Positions 43,375 to 52,525 of a stretch of 64,000 nt of DNA are shown piece by piece. Each line of letters starts with the position of its first letter. Position 1 is the stretch's first letter. Both the position numbers and the translations under genes were made by a program. Origin of the DNA: Pelorhabdus rhamnosifermentans (GTDB lineage: Bacteria > Bacillota > Negativicutes > UMGS1260); assembly GCF_018835585.1 (NCBI RefSeq), contig NZ_JAHGVE010000005.1, forward strand, positions 124,001-188,000, in the 5' to 3' direction. The notes below the pieces were generated by a model. The model saw only the letters and a program-made list of their open reading frames with translations, had not been told where the DNA came from and searched no databases.

Positions 43375-43413
43375 GGGGCTGTCCTGAAACTCTCATTTCA
43401 GAACAGCCCTTTA
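43375..43413 (+). terminator. Terminator of the AAA+ regulator gene
   Basis: GGGCTGTCCTGAAA and TTTCAGAACAGCCC form a 14-bp stem with one mismatch, then TTT. Confidence 0.7.
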
Positions 43414-43433
43414 AAATATGAAAAATAGTCCAA

Positions 43434-43613
43434 TTAATTATTTCCAATTAATAATTCTTCTGTTTCCTGACCACAGGCTTTACAAATAATTCGCATCTTC
43501 CCGGTCTTACTATCTGTCGAAAACTTAATTAAGGAAAACTGGAATTTATCCATATTATTTGACAAAATCTCTGTGTTACCACATGTACAACTAAGTCTTA
43601 AACTGCTGCTCAT
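43434..43613 (-). CDS. Small zinc-ribbon protein
   Basis: 59 residues with CTCG (Cys10, Cys12) and CKAC pairs, spaced by 35 residues: a minimal zinc ribbon. Start at ATG after TTGGAGGT. It lies 110 bp beyond recA in the same direction; no specific family recognised. A nucleic-acid or protein partner is possible. Confidence 0.65.
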   Translation of the reverse strand: MSSSLRLSCTCGNTEILSNNMDKFQFSLIKFSTDSKTGKMRIICKACGQETEELLIGNN

Positions 43614-43724
43614 GTTTACCTCCAAATACCTGTAATGTAAAAGCTATTCTTTATGCTCAGAAGAAACTCCTGCAAAAAAAGCTACTTTAGTCCTATATAA
43701 CAGATAATCATCGCTAAAATAATA

Positions 43725-44813
43725 TTAACTTTCGATTGTATCACCTGTCTCACTGGTATCCTTACTAAAAACCTCTTCTGCTGCGACTGGAGAGTCCTCT
43801 TTGCTTAGAATCAAGCGTGCCCGAATTTGTTTCTCAATTTCATCAGCTAACGGCGGATTATCCTTAAGTGTCTGCTTAGCATTTTCGCGTCCCTGCCCCA
43901 AACGATTATCACCAAAGGAAAACCACGTACCACTTTTATTGACAATATCTAGCTCCACCCCTAAATCAACAATAATGCCTTCACGTGAAATACCTTGTCC
44001 ATAAACGATATCGAACTCAGCAACTTTAAAAGGCGGAGCCACTTTATTTTTGGCAACTTTGACTTTTGTTCTACTTCCAATAATGTCATTGCCGTTTTTT
44101 ATTGTTTCCCCTTTTCGAACATCTAATCGTACAGAAGCATAAAATTTTAAAGCTCGTCCTCCTGTCGTTACTTCAGGATTACCAAACATAACCCCCACTT
44201 TTTCCCGTATTTGATTAATAAAGAGAATCGTCGTACGGGATTTACTGACAATACCTGTCAACTTTCTAAGTGCCTGTGACATCAATCTGGCGTGAAGCCC
44301 CACATGGGAATCACCCATTTCGCCTTCAATCTCTGCCTTCGGAACAAGAGCAGCTACAGAATCTACAACAATCAGATCAACTGCCGAACTTCGTACAAGA
44401 GCATCTGCAATATCTAAGGCTTGTTCACCAAAATCGGGCTGAGAAATTAATAAATTATCAATATCTACCCCTAAATTGCGGGCATAAGTTGGATCAAGAG
44501 CATGTTCCGCATCAATAAAAGCAGCTATACCACCAAGCTTTTGCGCCTGAGCCACCATATGTAAAGCAACCGTGGTTTTACCGGAAGATTCAGGCCCATA
44601 TATTTCAACACAGCGACCGCGGGGAATCCCACCAACACCCAGAGCGACATCGAGTGACAAGGCGCCCGTCGGAATGACTTCGATATTCATCTTAGCTGCA
44701 GCGTCACCTAATTTCATAATCGCGCCTTCGCCAAAATCTTTTCGAATCTTTTTCATCGCTGCTTCCACAGCGTTTTCCTTATTCGTAGCTTTATCAAGCG
44801 TTTTATCTGCCAT
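43725..44813 (-). CDS. recA: Recombinase A
   Basis: 362 residues. Walker [15 protein letters not shown]1/L2 loops with [22 protein letters not shown] and [37 protein letters not shown], Walker [11 protein letters not shown], and an acidic C-terminal tail. It forms filaments on ssDNA, drives recombination and triggers LexA cleavage. AAGGAGATAAC precedes the ATG. A LexA-like box lies in its promoter region. Confidence 0.98.
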   Translation of the reverse strand: MADKTLDKATNKENAVEAAMKKIRKDFGEGAIMKLGDAAAKMNIEVIPTGALSLDVALGVGGIPRGRCVEIYGPESSGKTTVALHMVAQAQKLGGIAAFIDAEHALDPTYARNLGVDIDNLLISQPDFGEQALDIADALVRSSAVDLIVVDSVAALVPKAEIEGEMGDSHVGLHARLMSQALRKLTGIVSKSRTTILFINQIREKVGVMFGNPEVTTGGRALKFYASVRLDVRKGETIKNGNDIIGSRTKVKVAKNKVAPPFKVAEFDIVYGQGISREGIIVDLGVELDIVNKSGTWFSFGDNRLGQGRENAKQTLKDNPPLADEIEKQIRARLILSKEDSPVAAEEVFSKDTSETGDTIES

Positions 44814-44857
44814 GTTATCTCCTTCAAACAATTGTTTTATACTTTAACAATACCACC

Positions 44858-44869
44858 AAACAAACGTTC
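44858..44869 (-). promoter_or_regulatory. LexA (DinR)-type SOS box upstream of recA
   Basis: Read on the minus strand it is GAACGTTTGTTT, one mismatch from GAAC-N4-GTTC. It lies about 45 bp before the recA ATG, where LexA control is expected. Confidence 0.7.
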
Positions 44870-44890
44870 TGTAAAGAATTATTCGCAAAC

Positions 44891-44920
44891 AAAAAGGCCG
44901 CTAACAAATAACTAGCAGCC
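44891..44920 (-). terminator. Terminator of the MFS gene
   Basis: GGCTGCTA and TAGCGGCC (one G:U) close a loop of about nine bases, then TTTTT on the minus strand. Confidence 0.65.
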
Positions 44921-44944
44921 AGGAGCCCCCACGTACAGATTTCA

Positions 44945-46153
44945 TTAAGAAGTTTTCGAGCGTCTATAAACAAAATTTTCTTTATATATCATATGATAAA
45001 CCCAATAGGCATTCATCAATAACAAGGCTCCAGTAAAGAAAAATACGTATTGAATGCCAAAAGCAGCAGCTAGTTGTCCGCCAAATATAGACCCAGCAAA
45101 CATTCCTAAGAATTGCGCCGACTGATTATAACCAAAAATTCGACCAGTAATTACATCAGGCGTACTCCGTTTAATCAACGTATTAATTGAAGGCAATAAA
45201 CCCGCCGTCGCCAGTCCCAGCAAAAAGCGCAATACCCCCAGTTGCCAAGCCGTCTGAACAAATGCTTGCGGAATAAATAGTAAGCCAGCAACAAAAAGTG
45301 CTGCGAGCAGCACTTTTTGCGGCCCAATTTTGTCGGATAATCTGCCTAATTTCGGAGCAGAAATGATGCTTGCTAATCCTGATGCAGCAAAAACTGCACC
45401 TGAAATAAGCGCAACATGCGTTGTTGTTAAAGATATCTGGGAGATATAAACGGTAATAATAGGTTGTATAGACATAAGCGCTAGCTGCATAATAAGAGTT
45501 GTAACAAATAAACAGATCGTGACTTTAGGCTTGGGAAGCTGCTGCCATACTTCATGACCGCTAAGCGTTTTTTCGTTGGCAATAACGGGTTTCTCCTCAA
45601 TGAGAAGCCACACTGCAACAAATGCCACTAAACACAGCAACCCGATGGCAATAAAATCTCCTCGAAATCCAATGGTTTCAGCCAAATACCCACCAAACAG
45701 AGGGCCAAGCAATGCTCCCCCCACTTGCCCACTAAACAAAACACCCAACGCCCAACCAGCACGCTCCTTCGGTGTCTGTGTCGCAACAAGTGTAACAACA
45801 GCTGATTGAAAACCAGAAAGAGCGCCTTGCATAATGCGCAGCCCTAGCAGTTGATAAACATTCTGTGCAAATCCCATACACGTCATAATAATAGCAAGCC
45901 AGAGACTTGCACGTATCATCATTGGTTTTCGTCCGTACTTATCAGCGAATTTGCCCCAAATAGGTGAAAAAATGGCAAGACTAATAAAATTGCTACCGAA
46001 AATAAGTCCTGACCACTGTGCAACAGCAGCCGAATCATGGATTCCAAGATGCTCAATATAAAGCGGCAACATGGGTGCCATCTGACTCATCCCAGATGAT
46101 ACAATAAACACACTAAACCAACAAACTAATAAATTTTTATTCCAAGTTTCCAT
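44945..46153 (-). CDS. MFS multidrug-type transporter
   Basis: 402 residues with twelve predicted membrane segments. The A-loop motif WGKFADKYGRKPMMI lies between segments 2 and 3, its second-half counterpart LGRLSDKIGPQKVLL repeats it, and the motif C-like LLGPLFGGYLAE indicates a drug/H+ antiporter. It likely exports small toxic compounds; substrate unknown. Single gene with its own terminator. Confidence 0.88.
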   Translation of the reverse strand: METWNKNLLVCWFSVFIVSSGMSQMAPMLPLYIEHLGIHDSAAVAQWSGLIFGSNFISLAIFSPIWGKFADKYGRKPMMIRASLWLAIIMTCMGFAQNVYQLLGLRIMQGALSGFQSAVVTLVATQTPKERAGWALGVLFSGQVGGALLGPLFGGYLAETIGFRGDFIAIGLLCLVAFVAVWLLIEEKPVIANEKTLSGHEVWQQLPKPKVTICLFVTTLIMQLALMSIQPIITVYISQISLTTTHVALISGAVFAASGLASIISAPKLGRLSDKIGPQKVLLAALFVAGLLFIPQAFVQTAWQLGVLRFLLGLATAGLLPSINTLIKRSTPDVITGRIFGYNQSAQFLGMFAGSIFGGQLAAAFGIQYVFFFTGALLLMNAYWVYHMIYKENFVYRRSKTS

Positions 46154-46346
46154 GAAGCACCTTCATATCCTATATTATAAACAGTAATTTTTATCGTAAC
46201 TTTACTAATCATAACTCTAATAACTAAAAAAAGCTATATCTGATAATACCCATCTAAAAACAAACATTGAAGAACGCCGTTGAAGTTGCTAAAATTAAGA
46301 GATGAAAACAAGCAACTTATTTTCTGACTGATATGGAGGTACCAAA

Positions 46347-46772
46347 ATGGGAATTATACTGGAATTGGTTATCCTGTTATTTTTAATCCTTATTACAATC
46401 TCGATTATCGGACTGCTCTGGTCATTTTTAAGAAAAAAGCCCAAACGGCGCTGGATGATGGGTCTAATACTTAATCTACTCTTTTTTATCGGCACAGCTG
46501 TATCTTATAATAATTATTTAGTATCACAAGAGCAAGAGGAAAGCCTGGCTCGCTATCAGGAACAACAGCAAACTGCCAAACTACAAGCTGAAAAAGCTAC
46601 AGCATTTCAAAATTTTGCTACACAAAAATTAATGGAATTAGAACAAAATGTAACAGATAAAACAAACACTGAAAACCTAGAAAAAACACAAGGACAATTG
46701 AAAAAAGACATCGTGATTTTAAATGCTAAAATTGACTACTTAATAAAATACATTACAAGCTTTCTGAAATAA
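46347..46772 (+). CDS. Hypothetical protein with two membrane segments and a coiled coil
   Basis: 141 residues. Two hydrophobic segments (about 4-27 and 39-53) bracket a short basic stretch KKPKRRW; the rest (60-141) is a Gln/Glu/Lys-rich coiled coil. TATGGAGGTACC precedes the ATG. Monocistronic, convergent with corA. Such small proteins may tether a helical domain to the membrane; no family recognised. Confidence 0.65.
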   Translation: MGIILELVILLFLILITISIIGLLWSFLRKKPKRRWMMGLILNLLFFIGTAVSYNNYLVSQEQEESLARYQEQQQTAKLQAEKATAFQNFATQKLMELEQNVTDKTNTENLEKTQGQLKKDIVILNAKIDYLIKYITSFLK

Positions 46773-46788
46773 TTAGTTGTACACAGCC

Positions 46789-47853
46789 TTACAACCATTT
46801 ACGCGTCCGAAAAAATTGTAACATGGCTAGGAAGACAAACAACATAAGCAGCCATACGGCAGGATAGCCCCATTCCCACTCTAGTTCTGGCATGTATTTA
46901 AAATTCATGCCGTAAACTCCAACGATAAAAGTAAGTGGAATGAATATAGTCGAAATAACGGTTAACACTTTCATCACTTGATTCATACGATTGCTAATGC
47001 TTGAAAGGTAAATATCAAGCATACCCGAAATGATATCACGATATGTTTCAAGCGTATCAATGGCTTGGATGGTATGATCATAAACATCACGAATATAGAG
47101 CAGCGTCGTATCCTTCACAAGGGAAGATTCTCCTCGACTTAAAGAACCAATTGTTTCGCGTAATGGCCAAATGGCCTTCCGAAAAAACAGCATCTGCCGT
47201 TTCAGAAAATGAATTTCTCTCAATGCCTCCTGTCCAGGCTGTACCACTAAGTCTTCTTCTAACAATTCTATTTTTTCACCCAATGTTTCGAGAATGACGA
47301 AGTAATTGTCAACAATGATATCAACTAAGGCGTAGGCTAAATAATCCGCGCCTTGCCGTCTTATTCGGCTTTGTGAACTATTAATGCGATTGCGAATCGA
47401 CTCAAACAATTCTCTTTCACTTTCTTGAAAAGAAATAACATAAGAAGCCCCGAAAAGTATACTGATTTGTTCACTCGTCAAAATATCCGTTTCTTTCTCT
47501 ACCCAAAAGGCTTTTAGTACCACAAAAAGATAATCTCCATAATCTTCTATTTTAGGGCGCTGCGCTGTGTTCAAGATATCTTCCTGCACTAATGGGTGAA
47601 TACCAAAAGATTGGCAGATTCCTTCAATTAGATCAATATTATGTAGCCCCTTAACGTGAATCCAAGTAATGGTGTCTGCTGAGTGAAAATGGGCAAGCTC
47701 TTCTACAGAATAAAGTTCCCTTTCCATTACTTGAGATAAATTGTAATCTATCACACCAATCTTGACTGCATCAATATATTTATGTCCAACATGAAGTAAC
47801 GTTCCTGGCGGTAACCCCGACTTTCTGGCCATACTTACTCTTTTTTTTCGCAT
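46789..47853 (-). CDS. corA: CorA-family magnesium/cobalt channel
   Basis: 354 residues: an alpha/beta N-terminal cytosolic domain, a long stalk helix, and two C-terminal membrane segments. YGMNF after the first segment is the CorA selectivity motif, with ELEWEWG in the outer loop. It forms a pentamer that admits Mg2+. GAGGAG lies nine bases before the ATG. A later ATG (MARKSG) is the alternative start. Confidence 0.93.
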   Translation of the reverse strand: MRKKRVSMARKSGLPPGTLLHVGHKYIDAVKIGVIDYNLSQVMERELYSVEELAHFHSADTITWIHVKGLHNIDLIEGICQSFGIHPLVQEDILNTAQRPKIEDYGDYLFVVLKAFWVEKETDILTSEQISILFGASYVISFQESERELFESIRNRINSSQSRIRRQGADYLAYALVDIIVDNYFVILETLGEKIELLEEDLVVQPGQEALREIHFLKRQMLFFRKAIWPLRETIGSLSRGESSLVKDTTLLYIRDVYDHTIQAIDTLETYRDIISGMLDIYLSSISNRMNQVMKVLTVISTIFIPLTFIVGVYGMNFKYMPELEWEWGYPAVWLLMLFVFLAMLQFFRTRKWL

Positions 47854-47920
47854 CTAAACAACTCCTCTATCAAAACACAAAAAAGCTTTTAAGCCGATAA
47901 CTTATAACAGCCTATAAAAG

Positions 47921-47950
47921 CGGTGTGCAACATACTCTCGTTGCACACCA
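47921..47950. repeat. Perfect hairpin in the gap upstream of corA
   Basis: GGTGTGCAAC and GTTGCACACC form a 10-bp stem around an 8-nt loop. No T-run follows. A related half-site (CTCGTTGCACATCATTTGCACACC) occurs near 51200. Confidence 0.5.
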
Positions 47951-48172
47951 AGTGTAAAGCCAAAAATTATATCATCTTCATCCTGATAATATTCTGCAGG
48001 AGCATTATTTCAATTCCTGTATCTTCTTTATCTTGCGGATTGGTCGAGCTTGACAAGAGCCTCCCTATAATATGTTCGTCATATTATGTTATATTTCACC
48101 ATTATCTTCCTAAAACCTTCATAAAAATATGTCAGAAATGCAATTCATCATATGGTTTGGCCCCAATATATC
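47951..48172. other. Remaining gap between corA and dodecin
   Basis: No ORF with a ribosome site. AT-rich, without repeats; the dodecin terminator follows to the right. Confidence 0.4.
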
Positions 48173-48173
48173 G

Positions 48174-48214
48174 ATAATCCCTCACCTGGCATTGGTTGAG
48201 GGATTATCTTATTT
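48174..48214 (-). terminator. Terminator downstream of the dodecin gene
   Basis: GATAATCCCTC and GAGGGATTATC pair over 11 bp around a loop of about 14 bases, with T-rich flanks on both sides. Confidence 0.65.
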
Positions 48215-48249
48215 GATATTAATATAACATTCGATCCGATACAATGCTA

Positions 48250-48447
48250 CTAGTGGACACCAAAAGCAATATGAACATTAGCTTTATATTCAGTGATGGC
48301 TCCATTTTCAATGTTCGCAGTAAAATTGGCAACTTCAATCCCGGTTATTTCATCAATAGATCGATCGGCTTCGTGGACTGCATTATTAACCGCTTCTGTC
48401 CAATTACGGGGGGATGAACCTACGAGTTCAACAATTTTTGCAACCAT
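48250..48447 (-). CDS. Dodecin
   Basis: 65 residues. MVAKIVELVGSSPRNWTEAVNNAVHEADRSIDEITGIEVANF is the dodecin pattern, with the flavin-stacking tryptophan (Trp16) and the SxxNWxEA helix. Dodecins form hollow 12-mers that store or buffer flavins. AAAGGAGGTTTG precedes the ATG. Confidence 0.93.
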   Translation of the reverse strand: MVAKIVELVGSSPRNWTEAVNNAVHEADRSIDEITGIEVANFTANIENGAITEYKANVHIAFGVH

Positions 48448-48705
48448 AAATCAAACCTCCTTTAGTAATAGAATATTTTATTTTGATTAAATTCGAGCTT
48501 CTTTATACGCTATAAACGCCAATTTTTTGACTGAATATTATTTGACCTACGCTTTCAGTATCAATTGCCATTTCTAAATCTCTACCAGCTTAAACCCATC
48601 CTTGTTATGATAATCACCTCGTAAAAAAAGCCTCGAGGCTTCTGGTATTATATACATGTGTTATGTTTTTTCCAATGGTAACACTAATTTCAAGGAGGTG
48701 TTACC

Positions 48706-48858
48706 ATGTCACATCATATGTACTCTATGTTAAACTCATTGATGAGCACTGGTAGGCGAAACTCTAATCGTAAGTCATGGGCGAAGATGGCTGTTACTGG
48801 TGCCTTAGTCTACTTCGGGTCAAAAATGCTTTTTGACATGATGGATGACAACGATTAA
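48706..48858 (+). CDS. Small 50-residue protein, histidine/methionine-rich
   Basis: Reads MSHHMYSMLNSLMSTGRR, then a basic segment, a short hydrophobic stretch (MAVTGALVYFGSKMLF) and an acidic end DMMDDND. CAAGGAGGTGTTACC gives an excellent ribosome site, and a terminator follows directly, so this is a compact gene. One weak membrane segment is possible. No homologue recognised. Confidence 0.7.
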   Translation: MSHHMYSMLNSLMSTGRRNSNRKSWAKMAVTGALVYFGSKMLFDMMDDND

Positions 48859-48880
48859 AGCCATTACCAATCACTTTCTA

Positions 48881-48921
48881 GGCTAGCACCTGACCTGTTC
48901 AGAGTGTTAGCCGCTCTTTTA
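48881..48921 (+). terminator. Terminator of the 50-residue gene
   Basis: GGCTAGCAC and GTGTTAGCC pair with one G:U around about 14 bases, then CTCTTTTA. Confidence 0.7.
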
Positions 48922-49011
48922 TACAGCCTTTAGCACTGATCTCTCTCCGTATACAATAAGAATGGTAAGCTAAAACTAAATTGATTAAATAGTGATTGGA
49001 AGTGACTCTTT

Positions 49012-49545
49012 GTGAGTAATGGCATTATTATGTGGTCAATGTTTTTCATTCCTTGGCTATCCCTCTTCTTCATGAAGAAAGAAGAAGTAAAACATTGGAT
49101 GCCAGTTGCCATGTTTGCCGTAGTTCTGACTACAATAATTCATGACGTAGGTACTACTTTAGGATTTTGGGCTACTCGGGAATCAACATTTCCTTTTTAT
49201 GAAATGATGCCTTACTATTATGGCTTCATGCCTGTTTTAACACTATGGGTTTTTAAGTTCACCTACGGACGATTTTGGGGGTATCTAATTACCAATACAA
49301 TTCTGGACATAGGCTTTAACTTTTTTCTATTAAGCTACTTTTTACCTAGTATAGGTATATTTGATTTCAACATATCCCCAGTATTGTCATTGCCAATCAC
49401 TTTAACACATGCAATAGTGATTTATGGCTATCAAATATGGCAGGATGACATTTTCTTAAGAGCCAAAAATATGATCAATAACAACCTACAACCCGCTGCA
49501 GCAAAACCACTTTCTAATCAGCTAGAGGCTGAGAAAAAAGACTAA
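49012..49545 (+). CDS. Hypothetical membrane protein with five segments
   Basis: 177 residues, GTG start with GGAAGTG upstream. Five hydrophobic segments are visible, with aromatic-rich loops (YYYGFMP). A soluble C-terminal tail of about 20 residues follows. Similar small membrane proteins occur in Bacillus genomes without known function. It ends at a strong terminator. Confidence 0.7.
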   Translation: MSNGIIMWSMFFIPWLSLFFMKKEEVKHWMPVAMFAVVLTTIIHDVGTTLGFWATRESTFPFYEMMPYYYGFMPVLTLWVFKFTYGRFWGYLITNTILDIGFNFFLLSYFLPSIGIFDFNISPVLSLPITLTHAIVIYGYQIWQDDIFLRAKNMINNNLQPAAAKPLSNQLEAEKKD

Positions 49546-49581
49546 AAACATTACCTGCGTTATATTCTTGCCGGATATATA

Positions 49582-49602
49582 CTCTGGTTTTTCCATGCAT
49601 AA
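49582..49602 (-). repeat. Degenerate copy of the GGAAAAGCCAG motif
   Basis: Minus strand TTATGCATGGAAAAACCAGAG matches the TATACATGGAAAAGCCAGAG motif of the tandem modules at 51.4 and 63.1 kb with about three changes. The partner arm CTGGC is not preserved. Confidence 0.45.
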
Positions 49603-49632
49603 CAGAATTTCAAGACATACTCAAATGACGAA

Positions 49633-49672
49633 GCTCCTACTCAACTATTTGAATTGAGTAGGAGCCTTTTAT
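49633..49672 (+). terminator. Terminator of the five-segment membrane protein gene
   Basis: GCTCCTACTCAA and TTGAGTAGGAGC form a 12-bp perfect stem, followed by CTTTTATTT. Confidence 0.8.
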
Positions 49673-49778
49673 TTACAACACGGTTATTTGGGATAGTCTA
49701 GCATCTTGCTAAGTACAAACGTTGATATTCCGTTCTATTTGGGCGGTCGTTCCCAACAAACGGGTACAGCAATACTAA

Positions 49779-49883
49779 TTAACAGCTAAATGAGTCGTTA
49801 TCTCCGCAACAAAAGAATAGGAGCAAAATAATAATGATGATAATACACCCACTACCTCCAAAACCGCGGCCACCGAAACCCAT
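49779..49883 (-). CDS. YjcZ-like Gly-rich micropeptide
   Basis: 34 residues: MGFGGRGFGGSGC, a run of Ile/Leu/Phe (14-24), then CCGDNDSFSC. A Gly-rich head followed by one hydrophobic helix is the YjcZ sporulation-peptide pattern; this one adds a Cys-Cys tail. GGGAGGTGCTGTT precedes the ATG. Confidence 0.7.
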   Translation of the reverse strand: MGFGGRGFGGSGCIIIIIILLLFFCCGDNDSFSC

Positions 49884-49974
49884 AACAGCACCTCCCAACT
49901 TAAAACAAAGATTTAGATGTTCGTACATTGTAGTCTATGCTATATAAATTCATGGGTTCCGCTCTATAAAATTT

Positions 49975-50012
49975 TAATCCCCTATCCCGGCACGGCCAAG
50001 ATAGGGGATTTC
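49975..50012. terminator. Hairpin in the gap before uppP's end
   Basis: AATCCCCTATC and GATAGGGGATT form an 11-bp stem around 13 bases, followed by TCGGTTTT on the plus strand. It may terminate an uncharacterised short transcript. Confidence 0.5.
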
Positions 50013-50104
50013 GGTTTTAGGTTGCGGCGAAAAATCCCAACAAAAGCACAAAATAGCTGCAGGTACGTTTCCATTACCCGGGAACGCACTTTTTCTATAA
50101 ATTC

Positions 50105-50923
50105 TCATGAACCTCTGACAAAGTAAACAACTACTATAAGTACTGCCAGTGCAAATCTATATACTGCAAATACGGCAAAACTATTTCTTTGGAGATATTT
50201 AAGTAAAACGCTTATGCAAATAAATCCTACTACTGCTGATGTGACTGTGCCCACCAAAAATAAGGGACTGGTAACATGATGAATAATTTCTGGAGTATGT
50301 TTTAACGCTGCACCTGCAATGATCGGTGTTGATAGCAAAAAGGAAAACTTAGCTGCCGCTTCTCTCGAAAATCCCAACAGACGACCTGTTGTCATGGTAA
50401 TACCCGACCGCGAGACACCTGGAATCAGCGCGAGCGCCTGTGAAACACCAATAAACAAAGCCTGTTTGAAATTTATATTTTCATAGTTAATTCTTTGAAA
50501 TGAATTCTTATCCACATAGTAAAGGATGACACCCATGATGGCGAGACCAGCAGCAATGATGAGAGGCTGAGAACGAATGAATTTGTCTATGGCTGACTCA
50601 AAGAGTAGTCCTACAACACCACCAGGAATTGTGGCTACAACCAGATACCAGAACATTTTCCCCTCTTTCGTTTTCAATCCTTTTGTTAAGCCATGTACAA
50701 CAAGCTCTAACCAATCTTGAAAAAAGTAAATAAGGACTGCTAACAGCGTTCCCACATGCAATGCCACATCAAGAGCGATATCAATATTTCCGCCTACTTG
50801 AGCGATTACAGAATCCCAGCCAAAAAGCCAGCGCACAATGATTAAATGTGCTGAACTGGATATAGGTAAAAATTCACCCAACCCTTGCACAATTCCTAAA
50901 ATGATTGCAATAAACCACAACAT
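50105..50923 (-). CDS. uppP: Undecaprenyl-diphosphatase
   Basis: 272 residues, about eight membrane segments. GLGEFLPISSSAHLI and PGVSRSGITM are the two catalytic boxes of UppP/BacA. It recycles the C55 lipid carrier for wall synthesis and confers bacitracin tolerance. The ATG follows an AAGGAG-like site (AAAGGAGC). Confidence 0.95.
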   Translation of the reverse strand: MLWFIAIILGIVQGLGEFLPISSSAHLIIVRWLFGWDSVIAQVGGNIDIALDVALHVGTLLAVLIYFFQDWLELVVHGLTKGLKTKEGKMFWYLVVATIPGGVVGLLFESAIDKFIRSQPLIIAAGLAIMGVILYYVDKNSFQRINYENINFKQALFIGVSQALALIPGVSRSGITMTTGRLLGFSREAAAKFSFLLSTPIIAGAALKHTPEIIHHVTSPLFLVGTVTSAVVGFICISVLLKYLQRNSFAVFAVYRFALAVLIVVVYFVRGS

Positions 50924-51015
50924 ATATCATGCTCCTTTATACTGGTAATAATTTGACACTAGTGACACTAATTTCTAATTATGTTACCAATAATGTCACC
51001 ATATTTACATAGCTA

Positions 51016-51041
51016 AAGGCTCCGCAAACCTGCGAAGCCTT
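51016..51041 (-). terminator. Terminator-like hairpin after the tRNA-like sequence
   Basis: On the minus strand AAGGCT-TCGCA and TGCG-GAGCCTT pair over ten or so positions around GGTT, then TAGC. It lacks a strong T-run. Confidence 0.45.
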
Positions 51042-51049
51042 AAATCCTC

Positions 51050-51117
51050 GGAGCCGATAATAGAATTCGAACCTACCCCCTCATTACGAAATAGCAGGAC
51101 GCATTTGGTTGATCGGC
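51050..51117 (-). pseudogene. Degenerate tRNA-like sequence
   Basis: The minus strand shows a T-arm (GTAGG-TTCGAAT-TCTAT), acceptor arms GCCGAT and ATCGGC, and a TCC end, but the D- and anticodon regions are too short (34 nt in place of about 41) and unpaired. Probably the scar of a tRNA used as integration target, or a decayed tRNA gene. Confidence 0.45.
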
Positions 51118-51317
51118 TACAGTACTTAGTTCGCTGTACTTATTGATCTGGTAAAACTTAAAACAGCCTCAAAAAATAGTGTGAAACAAATACTCGTTGC
51201 ACATCATTTGCACACCCATTATAACACCTGCTATAGAAATAAAAAAGCCCCACCTTAGCTGAATTGTGAACAGTATTTTCATACTTAGGCCAATTATTTT
51301 TCAATACCCCATACTTA

Positions 51318-51520
51318 ACCCCTCCCGCATAATATTTTTGTCTTTGAGTATCCTAACACCGAGAGTTTACACCTCTCTTAATGGATAGCCAGGGGACCTA
51401 ATATAGGCAAGGAATTGCCCTGGCTTTTCCATGTATAAAAGTCTATTTCCAAGGCATCATATAAGCGTAAGTATCTCTCCCAGTTACCAGGGCCAATTAG
51501 GTCCTGGCTTTTTCTATACT
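51318..51520 (-). repeat. Inverted copy of the tandem hairpin module
   Basis: Read on the minus strand: AAAAAGCCAGGACCT...GGCCCTGG, then GGGAGAGA, then TATACATGGAAAAGCCAGGG...CCCTGGC, a GAGAG/CTCTC hairpin and AGGATACTCAAAGAC followed by ATTATGCGGGAGGGG. This is the same order as at 63021-63318, with one module fewer. The ATG after the ribosome site here is cut off after three codons. Confidence 0.65.
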
Positions 51521-51579
51521 CAATTATAGGTTCGCTGCTTCACTGCCCACCACCATGCACAACGTTACCTCAGTAGTGG

Positions 51580-52525
51580 TCAAACATTTTTGTAACACTT
51601 GAGTCTACTTCTTTCACGTTTAAACCTTGCCTCAAATGGAGTCAGATTGTTGTTGTAAGAATGTGGTCTCACATGGTTAATACCAAATATATGCAAAATC
51701 ATTGACAGCTTGATCGAGTTCCTCTTCTGAATGGTAGTAATGCAAATTGAGCTTTTCGTTTTTTAGTGTATTGTAATATATTTCCATTAGTGCATTATCA
51801 TAGGGATACCCGGCTTTACTCATGCTTTGGGTAATTTTCATCGATTTGCAGAATGCAACAAATTCTTTTGAACTAAATTGCGCTCCCTGGTCGCTATGGA
51901 GTATAAGTTGCTGTTTGATAGCTGGCTGGGATTTTAATGCTTTTTTTACGGTTCGAATAGCAAGGTCACTGGTTATCTCTTTTCCATTTATACTGGCAAC
52001 GATACTGCGGTCATAAAGGTCGATGATTGCGCAATTAAAGCGCGGGCTGCCATCTGTTAAAGATAGATACGTAAAATCGGTACACCATTTGCTGTTCTTT
52101 GATTCAGCGGTAAAATCTTGATTAAGAAGATTGGGAAATAGTTTATGGGCTTTACCTTTTACATATCCTAGCTTTTTTCGCCTTACAATTGATTTTAAGC
52201 CTAACTGCTTATTCATATACTTATGGACTGTGGTCTTGCTTAAATAGATGTTTTCTCGCGCTAAAAATACGCGCATTATGCGATGGCCTATCACACCATC
52301 CGTATCATGATACAGTTTTGTAATGACTTCAAAAATCCTTACTTTTTCACTGCGATCTTTATTTTCCTTACTTCTGAGGAAATTATAATAAGCGTTTGGG
52401 CTTAGCTCAAATTTTCTTAAAAGCCACCTAAGCCCAAATTCTTGGTGATATCTTTCAATAAATTGATAAACTCTTATTCGATTTCCTTCGCAAAGAATGC
52501 CGCCGCTTTTTTTAAGAAGCGATTT
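51580..52525 (-). pseudogene. IS3 transposase orfB, frameshifted near its end
   Basis: The frame begins by -1 slippage in orfA and runs RIRVYQFIERYHQEFGLRWLLRKF, then VIGHRIMRVFLARENI and the DDE integrase core: WCTDFTYL (Asp), LHSDQGAQF (Asp), PYDNALMEIYY (Glu). Near 51685 the frame ends at FAYIWY plus stop. One base removed there would continue as NHVRPHSYNNNLTPFEARFK to the stop at 51580. The -1 slip is normal; this second frameshift disrupts the C-terminus. Confidence 0.8.

Larger units (their letters stand above)
50924..51317. other. Gap with tRNA scrap and hairpin
   Basis: Holds the two short features listed next and otherwise no gene. The CTCGTTGCACATCATTTGCACACC stretch near 51200 echoes the hairpin at 47921. 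Confidence 0.5.
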
